Shown here one piece after another: positions 20,480-34,151 of a stretch of 64,000 bases of DNA. Both the position numbers and the translations under genes were made by a program. This DNA comes from Lantana camara (taxonomy: Eukaryota; Streptophyta; Magnoliopsida; Lamiales; Verbenaceae), in NCBI GenBank assembly GCA_037501455.1, contig CM074857.1, positions 108,409,501-108,473,500 on the forward strand. Reading direction: 5' to 3'. Each line of letters opens with the position of its first letter. The first letter of the stretch is position 1. Below the pieces are notes generated by a model. It ran no database searches and had not been told where the DNA came from. It saw only the letters and a program-made list of their open reading frames with translations.

Positions 20480-20599
20480 AATGAGTTCATTTGTAATTTT
20501 TTAAACTTGAAAGGGTAGGTTATGTAATATTTTCATATAAAAGGATACGAATTATAATTATTTAATCTCGCAGCAGGTACAGATGTAAATAACTTTGAA

Positions 20600-21494
20600 A
20601 AATTATATAGGGTTAATTTCATCAAGCCCCTGAGATAATTATAATTGGTATCCCATAATTATGTGTAATTATACATGTAAGTAACAATTACTTGAAATAT
20701 TATTACTACCCTGTAACAACTACTTGAAGTATTATTACTACCCCATAAGTTTTATATAAGGTATCAAGGGCTGAAGGGCTGCCTGAGAAAATAATATTGA
20801 CTAAAGTCATCGGGCATTTTCTGGATTTTATCAAAATTACATTTTTAGTGAAATTAAAACCATGGACTTTTGGGGGTTATATATAAATAAAGTTTTTAAA
20901 ATAAGATATAAGTGTAATTACCTCTAGTTTTGGTGTATAATCTATAACTATCCCATCTGGCATCTGATGTATTGTCATACGTAGTAGAGGAACTAAAGTT
21001 GTAAAAACAACTAATTAAATGAACAACCACTGAGTTAAACGATGATAAATTTCGTTATAAGGTGGTTGACATGATGGAATGTGGTGGGAATGAAATGAAC
21101 GTTATCGTATTCATTTCCAAATCTTTGATTGGTAACAAAATATGATCAGGAATGTTCATTCCCTTGGTAATACCCATTCTTACAAGCATGAGATCATTAC
21201 CCATCCCTTTGATCCCCCATTGTATTAGTCCTGCCAATATTCAAAATTTATTATTATTATGATATTGTCGTCACATATTTGTTAAATGCATATTATATTT
21301 TATTATTTTCATGAATAAAAATTAAATACTAATAATCATGTTGAAAATTTAATAAATTATATTAAATATATGTAAATATAAATATATTATATATTTAAAA
21401 AACATGTTCAATATATTATTTTATTTATAAAATTTTATCAATTCAAACATTCTAAAAAGAACGAATTTTGACACTTATATTAAAATTTATTTTT
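20600..21494. other. AT-rich intergenic DNA
   Basis: Non-coding, with a short direct repeat (TACTTGAAATATTATTACTA and its near copy) around 20690-20750. The end from about 21050 is the left arm of a possible element that surrounds the Athila insertion. Confidence 0.4.
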
Positions 21495-21499
21495 AAATG

Positions 21500-22994
21500 T
21501 GATAGGTGTCGAGACCACCAAAATTAAATCCCAAGTATCGCACACAATTAACTTGTAAGATAGTGACAAAAGGGTATCGATCCTCGAGGATTGGGTGAAT
21601 TTTGACTTTCAATATGCCAAGGAAACGAAATAAACAATTTTTTTTGGGGGGGGGGGGTTTGAGATTTTTTGATTAAACTAATAAATTAACTAAACAAATA
21701 ACTAACAATTAAACTAAATAAGAACTTTGAATTAAACTCAAACAAACTCAACTGACAACAACTAGTCTGGACTTCCCTAGTCATGCATTAGACTACGATC
21801 ATCGATTCAATTATTTTAACCAGTTTAACGTTAGACTAGCTATGGTTACCAATTACCTCTGGCTCCCTCATTTCTTCTTATTTCTAGTGTAATTAGAAGA
21901 AACTCCTAATAATTACCCCCTAGTTAACCGATAATCCTATCGAGACTATCTCAAGGATTCAGTTGAGTTAACCGTTTTAAGAACTAAAGAAACACTAATC
22001 CTAATCGGTTTAGTACAAACTCATACCTCATTCAATTAGACCAAATTATTCCTCAACACGAATTCAGACAAACTTTATGCCCTAGTGCTGGTTGCTACAA
22101 CGCTAATTATTTAGTTAACACCACCAATTAATTAACTAGCTATATGTGTATCAACAATTCCAAGACTTGGGCCCTAAATCAAAGAATTAAATTAACACAC
22201 AATAATACGAAAATCGGGAATAAAACGGATAACATAAACTAGTCAAATTAAAAGGAATAATCTCAAGAGTCTAATGCATAACCTCGAACAATCCCAACTA
22301 GAAAGAAACTTAGCAATTCATAACGAAATCAAACAAACAAATACGAATAATCAACATAGTACTTCAATGTAAATGAATTAAGGAAAAGAGGAATAAAATA
22401 GTTTGATGCTCGAATTCTTTTCCTCCCGTACAAGCGATGATGCTGCGTTTTTTCCCTTCTAGGCCTGTCGTTACTATTGCGTGTTTCTTCAATAAGTAGT
22501 GCAAAAAAAAAGGTGTTAAAGTCTCTCTCCCACTCTTTCTCCCACGATCAAAATAATTATGGCCACTAACTCCACCAAGTGACACCATTAATTGAACTAC
22601 TGTAACGCCTGTAATCTTTGTCAAAATCAGGGCTTGGGCTTATGGATTTCTTCCTAAACGTGGCCAACCAATTAATAATTGGGCTCCCTCTCCAGAATAA
22701 TGTATGGGCCTTCACTTGGTGATTATTGATGGCCTCCCAAAGACTCAGACGTAACTGGACTTGGACTCAATTAATAGACCAAACTTCTTTTCTTCGTAAA
22801 GCCCATATCTGTCTCTATTAGCCATCCTTCATGGCTACTTGTTCAAAATACCAAAAAGCTCCAAAGTTTCGACAACCAAAGGTTCCTAACGAAAAACACA
22901 AAATCAATCGATGCATTATCCACAATTTAAACCGAGTCAGGGGGTAAATATAACAATATCAAGCTCAATTATGCAACGAATATGCAACGTATCA
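21500..22994 (-). repeat. 3' LTR of the Athila-like element
   Basis: Nearly identical along its length to 38976-40464, with scattered substitutions and small indels (for example a G-run at about 21643-21657 that the other copy lacks). The insert CCAAGAACGTG at about 40056 is absent here. Confidence 0.92.
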
Positions 22995-23011
22995 AATCCC
23001 CCACATTTAGG
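22995..23011 (-). other. Polypurine tract of the Athila-like element
   Basis: On the minus strand TGTGGGGGATT directly precedes the LTR start, the plus-strand primer position. Confidence 0.75.
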
Positions 23012-25196
23012 TAATGCTTGCCCCCAAGCATAACATGGAATCAAGGCTATAATCACATTCTACATCTCAACTATAGCATTCCGGTGCATAAACTAGGAAA
23101 AATTCATTGTCTTATTTACAACAAACACAACACAAAGTTGAGTTCGAAATCAACTATCCAACGCAAGAACGTACGAGCTCAAGTTCCAATTATCAAGCAT
23201 AATTAGTTTGAGTTCATTAAGCCTATACAGTACAAAAGAAACAAGTATAAGGCAATTAATCAATCGAATATCAATAAATTTTGCCCATATGTTAAGAATA
23301 CCAAAGACACGGTGAAGAGCTAAGTTACATTCTCCGATACAAGCACCCTAAAATCCCTAAAGAGCTTTTAAAACAACACCTCTCTCAACATAATATTTCT
23401 CAGTTTTTTTTTTTTTTGTCTGTTCAACGCCTCTCTTTTTTTTCCTCTTTTTACGCAACACTTTTTTTTTTTTTTTTTTTACATTTCTTTTTTTTTTTTC
23501 AGTGTTTTTTTTTTTTTTTTTTTTTTTTTTTGTTTTGTTTTGCAAGCAAAGCAAACTCCAGTTGTTTATCCCTTAAGTGTTGGAAAAACAATTTCGAGAG
23601 CGGCCTTCGGGCCCTACTCATGGCGCTTATTTAATTTGGAATTTTTCTAAGGCCAGAGGAGTAGTCGCACGAGTTCTACTGACCAGCTTAGTTAATTTAA
23701 TATCTTGTCTAGCTGGCCTCTCGCAAGATCTCCCTCACATCTAAATGCTCACCAAGTTAAACTTAGCTTAGCTCAAACCTACCGTTCCTCTACATACTTG
23801 CAAAATTAAGAGATATTAAATTAATTAACCACATTAGACAAGATTCATTCATAGCACGACATAAAATTAGCACTCATAAAACTTAAGTCCAATCCATTAT
23901 TCTCAAGCTCATAGCATTCTTGCAATATCAAGTATCAACCAAACCTCACTCTATGTCATGCAAGTCATAAACGATCAACGGTTTCAACTTAATTTCCTTT
24001 TCAAATTTAATCCATCAACAACCAAGAAGCCATAAGTAGGTTACTAGAAATGATATCATGCCATAGTGAACAATTCCATGCTATCTCAGTCACTATTATT
24101 CAAGTAAAGCTCAAAAAATTTCAGTCAAAGAGCAGCACTAAAATCAACTATTCACAGCCTCAACACCGAACCAAAACATGAAAAAATTCATCCCGAAAGC
24201 AAATTATAACAACAACAACATATGTTCAAAAGTTTTAGCCCCGAATCAGGGCAAAAACACCTCGAAATCAGGTAAAAAATTCTCATGCAGCCCTAGATTC
24301 GCTGCTCAGCGGTGCTGGTGGCGTTTTGCTACTTGTGGTGGACGCGGGGCAGGGGCGGGACGGCGCGTCCTGTGCGTGAGGGACCCGCATCGGCCGTGAT
24401 TGTTGGTAGTAAGGAGGTAGGTGCATCTGGGAGAGCCTGACCGCTGACGTACGCACCTTCGGAAGCAGTAGCGGAGGTGGATCGTGAAGTGGAGTGGTGA
24501 CTGGTTCTATGAGGGCGGATTCGTAGTGGCGGAATAGGAAAGGGATGGCGTAAATGGTGGTGGTGGTTCTATGAGGGCTGACTGGTGGTGGCGGCAGCGA
24601 AGACGCAGCGCCGCCATCGATGATGGGGGAGGCTTGTTTGGCCGGTGAATCATCCCATTACCCATGGTGGAGTTAGGGTTAAGAATTCTTGCAATTTGGG
24701 GATTTTGGTTAATTGGAGAGTTTAGGTATGGTTTGGGGATTTTTGGGGTGTCTTGGCGGCTAAAATTAGAGTGAGAATTAAGGTTGCAGATTTGGTATGG
24801 TATTAGGCGGAACGGTTCGGATTGTGTGGGCAGGTCGGACGGTAGCTCATGGGTCATGAAATGGATAGGGCTGTTGATGAGGATTTGGGTCAAGAACCCT
24901 GACCGTGACCTCAGACAAGTGTGTTCACAGTAGCAAAATTCCATCTTCAGTGGTTCGTGCTTTTTATCAACGATTGATCTGCTCTTGTGCCTCCCCCACA
25001 CTTATCCAAATATATCAGCTGCACATTCACCTGCAAAACACAAGAAGAGAAATATTACGACGGGACAAGGAAATCGAGCAAAAAAAGGAAACGAAAAATA
25101 AAGAAACAAAAGCAAGGGAAAGAAATATGGGTTGCCTCCCATTAGCGCCCTTGTTTAACGTCATGGACTCAATGATTTCTCGATTTCACACTCAAG
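23012..25196 (-). other. Post-polymerase region of the Athila-like element
   Basis: No envelope-like ORF was recognised where Athila elements may carry one. It holds long T tracts (about 23404-23540), a GC-rich patch at 24290-24640, and a 164-codon minus frame (24507-25001) rich in Pro, Ser and His with no known domain. The block GGGCGCTAATGGGAGGCAAC on the minus strand (25132-25151) is typical of sequence following gypsy polymerase genes. Confidence 0.5.
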
Positions 25197-27136
25197 CGTC
25201 TAGAGGAGGATCCTCTAGATTTATCCCTTCGATTGTGTGTGGCTCGAATCCCTCATAAAACGGCTTAAGTCTATGCCCGTTCACCTTGAATGTCTTATCC
25301 GTATCAATTTCTCCAATTTCCACAGCTCCATGCTGAAAAACCTTGCACATAACGTGCAGACCAACCAATCTCGATCACAATTTGCCCGAAAAAAGCCTCA
25401 ACTTTGATTGATACAGCAGCACCTTTTGGCCAACCTTGAAAGACTTTCTTGACAACATTTTATCATGAAAAGCTTTAGGCTTTGACTCGTAGATCTTACA
25501 GTTTTCGTATGCATCGTTTCAAATCTCCCCTAGCTCTTGCAATTGAAGCTTCCGATGCATCTTGACCTCTTCCATTCCAAAGTTGCACTTCTTGATCGCC
25601 CAATAAGCTCGATACTCTAGCTCTACTGGAAGGTGGCAAGCTTTGCCAAATACCAATCTGTAAGGTGACATACCGATCGGAGTCTTGTACGCCGTCCTAT
25701 AGGCCCAAAGTGCATCATCGAGTCTCAAACTCCAATCTTTATGGTTTGGACTAACTGTTTTCTCCAAAATAGACTTGATCTTCTTGTTTGAGACTTCGGC
25801 GAGGCCGTTTGTTTGTGGATGATAGGCCGTGGATGTGCGATGAGTGACGTGATACTTCTTGAAAAGTGCCTCGACCGTTCGGTTGCAAAATTGACTCCCC
25901 CTATCGCTGATTATAGCTCGAGGAATGCCAAACCTGACAAAAATGTGAGACCTAACAAAATCCACCACAACTTTAGAATCATTAGTCCGGGTGGCTTTTG
26001 CTTCACCCATTTCGACACATAATCAACAACAAGGATAATGTATAAATTACCGTAAGAGGAAGGAAAAGGACCCATAAAATCCATACCCCACACATCAAAG
26101 ATTTCACAAACAAGTATAGGATTAAGAGGCATTTTATTCCTAGAACCTATATTTCTCGTTTTTTGACAATTCACACGACTTTTGCAAAACAAGAATGCGT
26201 CGAAAAAGTGTAGGTTAGAAAAAACCACTCTCTAACACTTTATTAGCCGTTCGTTTAGGACCAAAGTGACCACCACAAACATAAGCATGACAAAACTCTA
26301 GTATGGATTTTATTTCATTTTCAGCTACACATCGCCTAATAATCTGACCGGTGCCTATTTTCCACAAATAAGGGTCATCCCAAGTACAATATTTAGAATC
26401 ACTCTTTATTTTATTTTTTTCAGACCTATACAAATGATGGGGCAAGACACCAGTAGCTAAAAAGTTAACAATATCGGCATACCAGGGCGCCTGGAATCCT
26501 GTATGTGACCTTAGATAGGCTCCCTGAGCAGCAAAAAGTTGTTCTTCTGGAAATTCATCATTGATAGGCAAAGAATCTGGTTTAAGAACTGAAATCCTGC
26601 TGAGATGATCAGCTACCAAATTCTCACAACCCTTCTTGTCCCTTATTTCCAAGTCGAACTCTTGCAAGAGTAGAATCCAGAGAATGAGCCTAGGTTTCGC
26701 GTCCTTTTTGGTGAGGAGGTACCTTAAAGTTGCATGATCAGAGTAAACGACAACTTTAGTACCAAGTAAATAAGGACGGAATTTATCTAATGCATAAACA
26801 ATTAACAAAAGCTCATTTAGTAGTGTAATTGGTTTGAGCGTTATCTAGCAATTTCGGGGCGTAATAGATCACGTGGGAATTCTTGTTGATCTTTTATCCA
26901 AGTACAACCCACATGGCATAATCACTCGTATCACACATAATTTCAAATGGATACTCCCAATTTGGAAAGACAGCTTTGCAATCATCATCTATCTCGAACG
27001 TCACATCTTTTTAGAGTAACTTGCTTAAAGGTTTGGAGATCTTGGGAAAATCCTTGATGAATCGCCTATAAAAATCTGCATGTCCAAGAAAGAAACATAC
27101 TTCACGCACACTTGCGGGGTAAAACAAGGACTTAAT
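25197..27136 (-). pseudogene. Athila polymerase, second part: RT end, RNase H, integrase
   Basis: Right after the copia insertion the RT thumb resumes (SVREVCFFLGHADFYRRFI), followed by a stop-broken connection and RNase H ([20 protein letters not shown]; 26215-26808). The integrase zinc-binding region is degenerate ([12 protein letters not shown]). The integrase core lies across a frameshift (25519-26228), with [17 protein letters not shown] and [11 protein letters not shown] providing the D, D and E positions. The C-terminal part with FKVNGHRLKPFYEG reaches about 25200. Frameshifts and stops make it a pseudogene. Confidence 0.88.
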
Positions 27137-29325
27137 TGTTGGGAATAGTGCCCTGTAAATTCAATTTGTTGAATTAATTAAACTGAATTTACAGCGAGTT
27201 GTGAGTATTTCACATATTGATAATTAATGACGTGTGTTGGTATTCTTATATGAAATGTGTTTCATAGGAAAAGACTTTGAATACCGAAATCACGTGTCAT
27301 TAAAATTCTAGTCGATAAGATAAGAATATGTTCTTATCAAGACTATAACGTGGTTATATATAAGATGATTTATCTTTCGTCATAGGGAATAGTGATTCCA
27401 ATTATAACATGTTGATGATTTTCAATAGGATTGGAAACATCGAACTGGACCACTGAGATTATTTATTTTATACTGCTATCTAAAATGAATAAAATCTCAG
27501 GAAGCATTGTACTCTTAATCCTGATAATGTTTCGGCTTTAGGCATGTAATGTTAGTCACTGTAATATATTCGAAGTGAGGTCTCAGTAACCGGTGGCCAA
27601 AATACTTTGTACGTTCGATGACAACATGAAATGTGCTAAAGAGTTATAATGATCGAGGAATCTGTGGCCTTGCTGGAAGGTAAAAGATATCCCTGAAATA
27701 GATTTGCAAAAGTTCGAATTAAGACTTTGGCCAAAGCGCTTCACATGATACGTCACCGAAGTTGTATGTTGAATGTGTTTCACATACAGAGAATTTGAAG
27801 TTAAGGCGAATCAATAAATTTCAAATTAGAGATGAAAAATAAATGATAGTAGTTTCAATTTATTTTTCATAGATATCTACACGGAGGAGTGAAATGCGAA
27901 ATTATTCTAGATCGAGAAATTCGTGAATAATTTAATTAATTTTAGAGTGCAACAATATTTATTTAGTGGAATTAAATATTGATAAACGGTAATTAGTTAT
28001 TACCATGGGATGATAATATATTAACCCGTTTGGAGCTAAAATTAATTAGTCCTGCAGGTCCCCCTGCAAACCCCAATTGAAAACCCGAAGAGAAAATATT
28101 AAAAGGAGAAAGAGAAATGATTTTTCAAAGTGCTTGAAAATAGCCAAGGGATTTATTTTAAGAAAATAAATCAAGTTCCAAAGAGTTGGAAATGCCATAA
28201 ATTTTATTTTGGAGAAAATAAAATTTTAAATTAAAAAAAAATGACATGGCAGGTGACGTGGCACCTGACGTGTCACACCACGTCAGCAGACTGGGCCCCA
28301 GATGGCGTTGACTGGGCACCGTGTGTGCGGCTAGTATCGCGCCACGTCAGCGACCATGTACGGTCCAGATGCGATCTGGGCGGACGGGTCAACAGTTCGG
28401 TCAAACCGGCTTCGAATCTGGTCAAAAGGGTAGGGTCGCGCCTAGGGTCGGACTGGGTCCGGTCCGGGTAGGACCAGACCCGGACACGTGTCAGTCTCTG
28501 GTTAGGCTACGCGTTTCAACACGCACCAACCACCGTGCGGCCATGTGTCGGCGCGTGGTTGGTGGCGTTGTGTCCGCGACAGAGAGAGCTACCACGTGGC
28601 ATGCTCCGGTTGGTCAGATTCCACACGGTTTGTACGCGGTTTGCAAAATGACCAAAATGCCCTTTCATTTATGTGTAAAATGACCGTTTTACCCTCAATT
28701 TAATGCCTATAAATAGGCTGATCCCCTTGCCATTTTTCTCATTCAATTTTGGGAGAGGTTTCGGCTAGTTCTTAGCTTTGAAACCATATCCCTTTTCTCC
28801 TAGTTAATTCCGATTTATTTTGGAATTAATTTTAATTAGGTGTTTATATAAAACGCCTAATTTCGGGAGATTAAACCCTGAAAAGGATTTTCTAGTTTAA
28901 AGTTTATTTTCTCTAAGTATTTAGAGAAATACTTTCGGAGCCCACACTCCGCGGGTTTCTCTGGGGTTATTGCAGGGAAGCTCTGCCGGTTTCACGAGGA
29001 GATCGGGTATTGGGTTCATAGGAGGTGAATTCGGGAGTTGGAAAAATGTCGTTGGATAGCCATGTTTGCAGTACGGTAATATTTTACAGTTGTTTTATTT
29101 TAAGCATGATAAATTATATGCTCTTAAATGTTAATTGCATGTTAGATATTTATCTGCTTAAGTGATTTAAAATTTATTATCAATTGCATGTATATACTTG
29201 AGTAGATCCGGCTAGTCTTCCGCTATTGTATTAAAATGTGTTAGAAATATTTTAATACTTGTATTATAAACAAAATTTTGAAATGTGGTCCCGGACCGCT
29301 ACTGTTCTGGGTCCATCTCCCAGTA
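27137..29325 (+). repeat. 5' LTR of the copia element
   Basis: 2189 bp. It contains a GC-rich U3 segment (about 28235-28640) with repeated TGACG and ACGTGGC words, then a TATA box TATAAATA at 28708-28715 within the palindrome GCCTATAAATAGGC. Confidence 0.92.
28708..28715 (+). promoter_or_regulatory. TATA box of the copia LTR promoter
   Basis: TATAAATA downstream of the TGACG/ACGTG-rich segment. The equivalent site in the other LTR is 35749-35756. Confidence 0.7.
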
Positions 29326-29327
29326 AC

Positions 29328-29340
29328 TGGTATCAGAGCC
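29328..29340 (+). other. Primer-binding site of the copia element
   Basis: TGGTATCAGAGCC, the exact complement of the plant initiator tRNA-Met 3' end, 2 bp after the LTR. Confidence 0.9.
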
Positions 29341-32300
29341 GTGCTCTTGATATATACATGCATTGATATGATGCATGCGATGCACAATTTTAAATCTGAT
29401 ACTGTGCACGTAAATTCTGTCAAAGGAGGCTGGCTTTTAAGTGGGACCGTTTGTGACCCCTCAAGTGTTTCCTGCGAATTTACGTGGAATGGTATTTTTT
29501 GGCAAACAATTTAATTGTTTTTCCTGAAAAATTACCGAATCAGTAAACATGATTTAAATTATGAGATAATTTATTTATAACATGTTTACTTTATGACATT
29601 TATTTTCAGCATGATAATTATGTGATAATTATAATGAAATGAAAACATGCTTAATTGTTTTAATTTATGGCATGATCATAATAATATGAGATATTATGTT
29701 ATTTACAATTATGCGTATTTTATTTAATGTGATTAAATAATAATGTTTAATAGAGATTGAAGGTGATGCATAATTGAACTAATATTTTTTGGCCTAATTA
29801 ATAAATTGTTATTAAAGCCTTAAAATATTATTAGGATTATAAATGTGATTTAGTAATCCTAGTGGGAGGGTATTAATTAGATTAATCATTTCCAATAATA
29901 AGACACCAAAAGTGATCATTAAATAATCAAAAGATAATCCACACCTTTTAAAAATTCAAATGGGAGCGAGATGAAAAGAGTTGGATTCTCACGGCCTCCA
30001 TTACCGGTCTATAGTATAGTGAATATGTACTACTCCCTTCGACGGGTATATATTCGCGGTATACAAGATTAGAGTTCTATGGATAGAATGAAATTCCGGA
30101 AAGTCAGCTCAACCACGCCTCCGTGGAGTGTCTAGACCTACTCGTACGGACCTCTAGGTAATGGTACACACTTGACTAAGCAATGAATTAACCTCCCTTC
30201 GGAGCTATGTTACATTTACTTAGAGGCCAAGGGTTGGCATAGTGAATTAACATTGTTTGGTAAGAGTTACCTAGATGACATGTTAATTAAGAATAGTTCT
30301 TGCTTTTCTAAGCGGTTTTCGACCTTGCCTCCGGGGAGTTAACTACAATTAGTTAAGTCACCATTACGTAAATCAAAATGCTTACGTGGATTTCATTTAT
30401 TGGTTGGACACAGAGGAAAGCGAAATACATAATTATAACTTGCATTTATTTATTTCAGTTTTATAACTACGATCTCTTTTAGCCCACTTCAAACTATTTG
30501 TCTACAAGGAAATAGGCTAGTAAGGGTTCAACTATGCTGACTAGGAAATGAATCTTGACATCGTGTTGAGACACGAAAGTTTACGTACTCACTGAACCTT
30601 ATCCGAAAATTCCAGAAACTACAGCCAGTCAGGATTAGAAAGACGCTTATTCCAAACAGATCAAGTGTAATGATCTAGCTAGTCTTATGTCCTGACATCT
30701 GTCTTAAAAGTTTTTGAGCATCAGACGTATGAGATGTCTATTGATAAGAACATGTTTTTGAAGACAGAATCGTACGAAGGTACGAGCCAATAAGAAGGTT
30801 GTTAGTTATGAAGATGTTTGAAGTATCACCGATTCAGAATCATATTATGAATATGATAAGTAATCTGAATGAGATTGAAAGTCTCTGTGCTTAAAGAAAC
30901 AATCTTAACAGATAAGAGGAGATCGTATACTCTCTGCCTAAATCGTTTGAACGTTCAAGATTAATTTTAAAATTTTGAAAACCTAACATGAACCAATGAA
31001 CGACCTCTATATGGCAGAAAGGGTGTTATAGACTAAGGGAAATGTTCTCTTTAATCAGACATCAATATCCACGGCCTAGAAAGCCAGTAAGTAGAAGAAA
31101 GAAAAAGGAAAAGTTCCCAATCTAAGGTTTATAAAAGAAAGCCAAATCCGACAATGGAAAAGTGTTTATATTTCGGTGGTAACGGGTATTAAAAAAAGAA
31201 ATTGTCCAAAATACTTAGATGTCTATTCGCTACGCTGTTTAGATAAGATATGAAGATATCTTACTCGTTGAAAAGTATGTTTAGTTGGAAATTCACCGGA
31301 TCCCTGGTGTGTGAACTTGAGATCAACTAATTATATTTGCAATTCGTTGCGAAGATTCAAACTAACCAGGAAGTTTGAAAAACGGCTAACACACAACTAC
31401 TGCTCGAGGATAATACAAGTCTAATTGTATTAGCAGTAAGGACTATAAAGTCGTATTTTGGCAATAGGGTTTTAATATTATACGTGCCATATATACAGAA
31501 ATTTGATTTCTGTGAGTTATTCGATAACTAATGGTTTAACTATTTGTTTTGAACAAAAGTTTACCATTAAACAACATAAAAGGTTTATTTGCTCTGGCAC
31601 AATAAAAGATGGTCTTTTATACCTCAATGAAAACCCTAATTTAAGTTTAACATTAAGAAGCTTGACTTACCATCTAAAAGGAAAAAACTTCTACGTGACA
31701 CCTATCTATTGGTCAATTGAATCTGAATAGGACCCAAAGACTGATTGTTGAGTCTTATTGACTTGAAAATAGTATCAATCTACGAATCCTATTTAGAAGG
31801 TTAAAATGACCAAGAAGCCTTTCTGAGACAAAGGGTATTAAGCCATGAACTTGCTTGAGTTAGTTCATACGAACGTATGATATTATAAGTGTTCAAGTAA
31901 GAGAAAGTTTTAGGTACTTCATCATTCATTTGAATGATTACTCTAGATACAGATATGTTTATTTGATGAGACTTAAGTCTGTAATTTTGAAGAGTTCAAA
32001 GAATATAAGACTGAAGTCAAAGAGTCAAATCAGAAAAACATCAAGGCACTTCGATTAGATCGAAGTAATGATAAGTATCTAAGTTCAGAGTTAAATAGAA
32101 TTTCTCAAATGAGATTAGATCTCAACTATTTGTATGAGATAGTCTTAGCAAAGATGTATTGCAGAAAGGAGAAATACAACTCTGATAATGATGGTAAGAT
32201 TTATGAAGAGTCATGCTACCCTACGAAGTTCGTTTTGGGATCTTGCGCCCAAAACGACAAACCTAGTTCTATCTAAGTCAGTTCCTAAAACACTGATGGA

Positions 32301-34151
32301 TCTGTAGCTGGGGTGAAAACCATGTATCTCTTATCTTCGAATTTGAGATAGCCTGGTCCACGAGTTAAGGATGGATACTGACAAGTTAGAATAAAGAACA
32401 AAGGTTTACTTATTCTAAGGTTATCCTAGAAGAACAAGAGGTGGTATATTTTGTAATTTTGAGAAATCACAAAAGATGTTTGTGAATATTTCAAAGATGA
32501 TTACATAGATAACCACAAAGGGTGGAAGCCAAGTAGTGTTAAAAGAAATAACAATATTAGATACTGATTTCCATAAACCCGTGATAACTGAAAATGTATT
32601 AGATACATGTGATGTACGAAATACAACATGTGATGTAGAGACGTGTACACGAGATCATCATTGTAGTGGGAGTATTGTCAGGATACCTGACAAGATACCT
32701 AAGATTAACCCAAGTGGTTGAATCTAACGTATCTGATCCTGTCACGTGTAATGAAGCTATGGATGATATAGATGTTGACCATTTGGTCAAAAGCCATTGA
32801 ATCATAGTTAGAATCTTAGTATTCTAACAAAATTTGAACTTGTGGAGGCGCCTGAAGGCATTAAACCCATTAGATGCAATTGAGGTCTACAAGGAAATAA
32901 AAAGGAAAACGGACGAAAAAGTAGAGACTTTAGAGCAAACTTATGGCAAGGGATTTTACCCAAAAAGAAGAAATCATTTATGAGGTCTTCTCGCCTATAG
33001 CAATGCTTAAGTCCATTATCCTCTCCATTTTATCTCATTTAATTATGAGATTTGACAAATGGATATAAAGACTATATTCTTGAACGGGCACCTTCAAGAA
33101 GATGAGCTACATGGCATAACCTGAAGGCTTCACAACCAGAAATCAGGTGCATATAATGCAAGCTTGATAGATCGATTTATGATCTTAAGCAAGCGTCTAG
33201 ATTATGGAACATCAGAATTATAAGGCAGTTTAAATTCTTTGGATTTGTATAATTTCCTGATGAACCATGAGTGTACAAAATGACATCATGTTAGCGTTGT
33301 AACATTTTCACTTTGTACTTAATTAATATTCTGCTAATTGGGAATGATGCAAGAATTTTTGTCAGTGGTCAAGATTCGAACGTCAAATCATTTTGACAAG
33401 AAAAGACCTATGTGAGACCAATGTTATTCCAAGGATCAGACTTTTGTCGTGATCATAGAATAAGGAGATTGGTTTATCGTAAGAAACATATATGGATAAG
33501 ATGCTGGTAAGGTATAATATGACAAATTCCAAGAAAGGTTCATTACCTTTTAGATATGGAATTCATCTATCTCGGGATCAGTGTCCTGAGACAACTGAAG
33601 AGATAGAAGACATGATTAGAGTTCCACAGCGAAAGCTTTATGTATGTCATATTATGTACAGGACCAGATGTCTATTATGAATTAAGTCCAAGTCAGCAGA
33701 TATTAGTCAAACCCTAGAATCTGACACTAGGTAGTAGTGAAAGCATATATTGGAGTACTTGAGAAGGACTTGAGATTATATGTTTGTCTACCACAGTGGT
33801 GAGCTCATTTCAATAGAGTGCACAGATTCGGATTTACAATCTGATTTGTATTCTAGATGTTTGACATCAGAATACGTGTTTACTCTAGAAAGAGCAACCG
33901 TTAATTGGGGAATGTTAAGAAAGACTTATATTGCTTACTTCACCATAAAAGTTAAATACATGGTAGCTTAAGAAGCAGCCAGTTAGATATATTGGTTTTA
34001 TGATTTCCTAGTTGTTGGCTCAGAAAAAACATCTAAAAGATTCATCCACTAAAGTATTGGCGTAAAAGAGTGCAAAACGGGTTTTGACACTCATGTGAAA
34101 GGAATAAAACTTAGATGTGTGGCCAAATTGAATTTAGGGCAAGTGGGAGAT
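29341..34151 (+). pseudogene. Copia gag-pol remnant, multiply broken
   Basis: No frame longer than about 75 codons survives. Polymerase landmarks remain in order: RT (MDIKTIFLNGHL at 33060-33095, DLKQASRLWN at 33181-33210) and RNase H-like sequence (SDLYSRCLTSEYVFTLERA region, 33830-33960). The 5' half presumably held gag, protease and integrase but cannot be divided with confidence. A purine tract AAGTGGGAGA (34141-34150) precedes the right LTR. Confidence 0.8.

Larger units (their letters stand above)
15247..20587. mobile_element. MULE-like foldback element split by a Tat retrotransposon
   Basis: Left arm 15247-15585 and right arm 20485-20587 are inverted repeats: ATTCGTACCCTC, CAAGTTTGAAAAATTACAAATGA and TACATCTAC on the left have their reverse complements on the right. 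Flanking 9-mers GAGTACTTT and AATAACTTT agree at 6 of 9 positions, a possible decayed TSD. The Tat insertion with its own TSD AATGA separates the arms, so the foldback element is older. Confidence 0.6.

Noticed and set aside
23357..23554. Minus-strand Lys-rich ORF
   Set aside because: Translation of long T tracts on the plus strand; low-complexity artefact.
27583..27783. 66-codon minus ORF repeated at 34598-34798
   Set aside because: Present in both copia LTRs because the LTRs are duplicates; antisense to the element with no domain.
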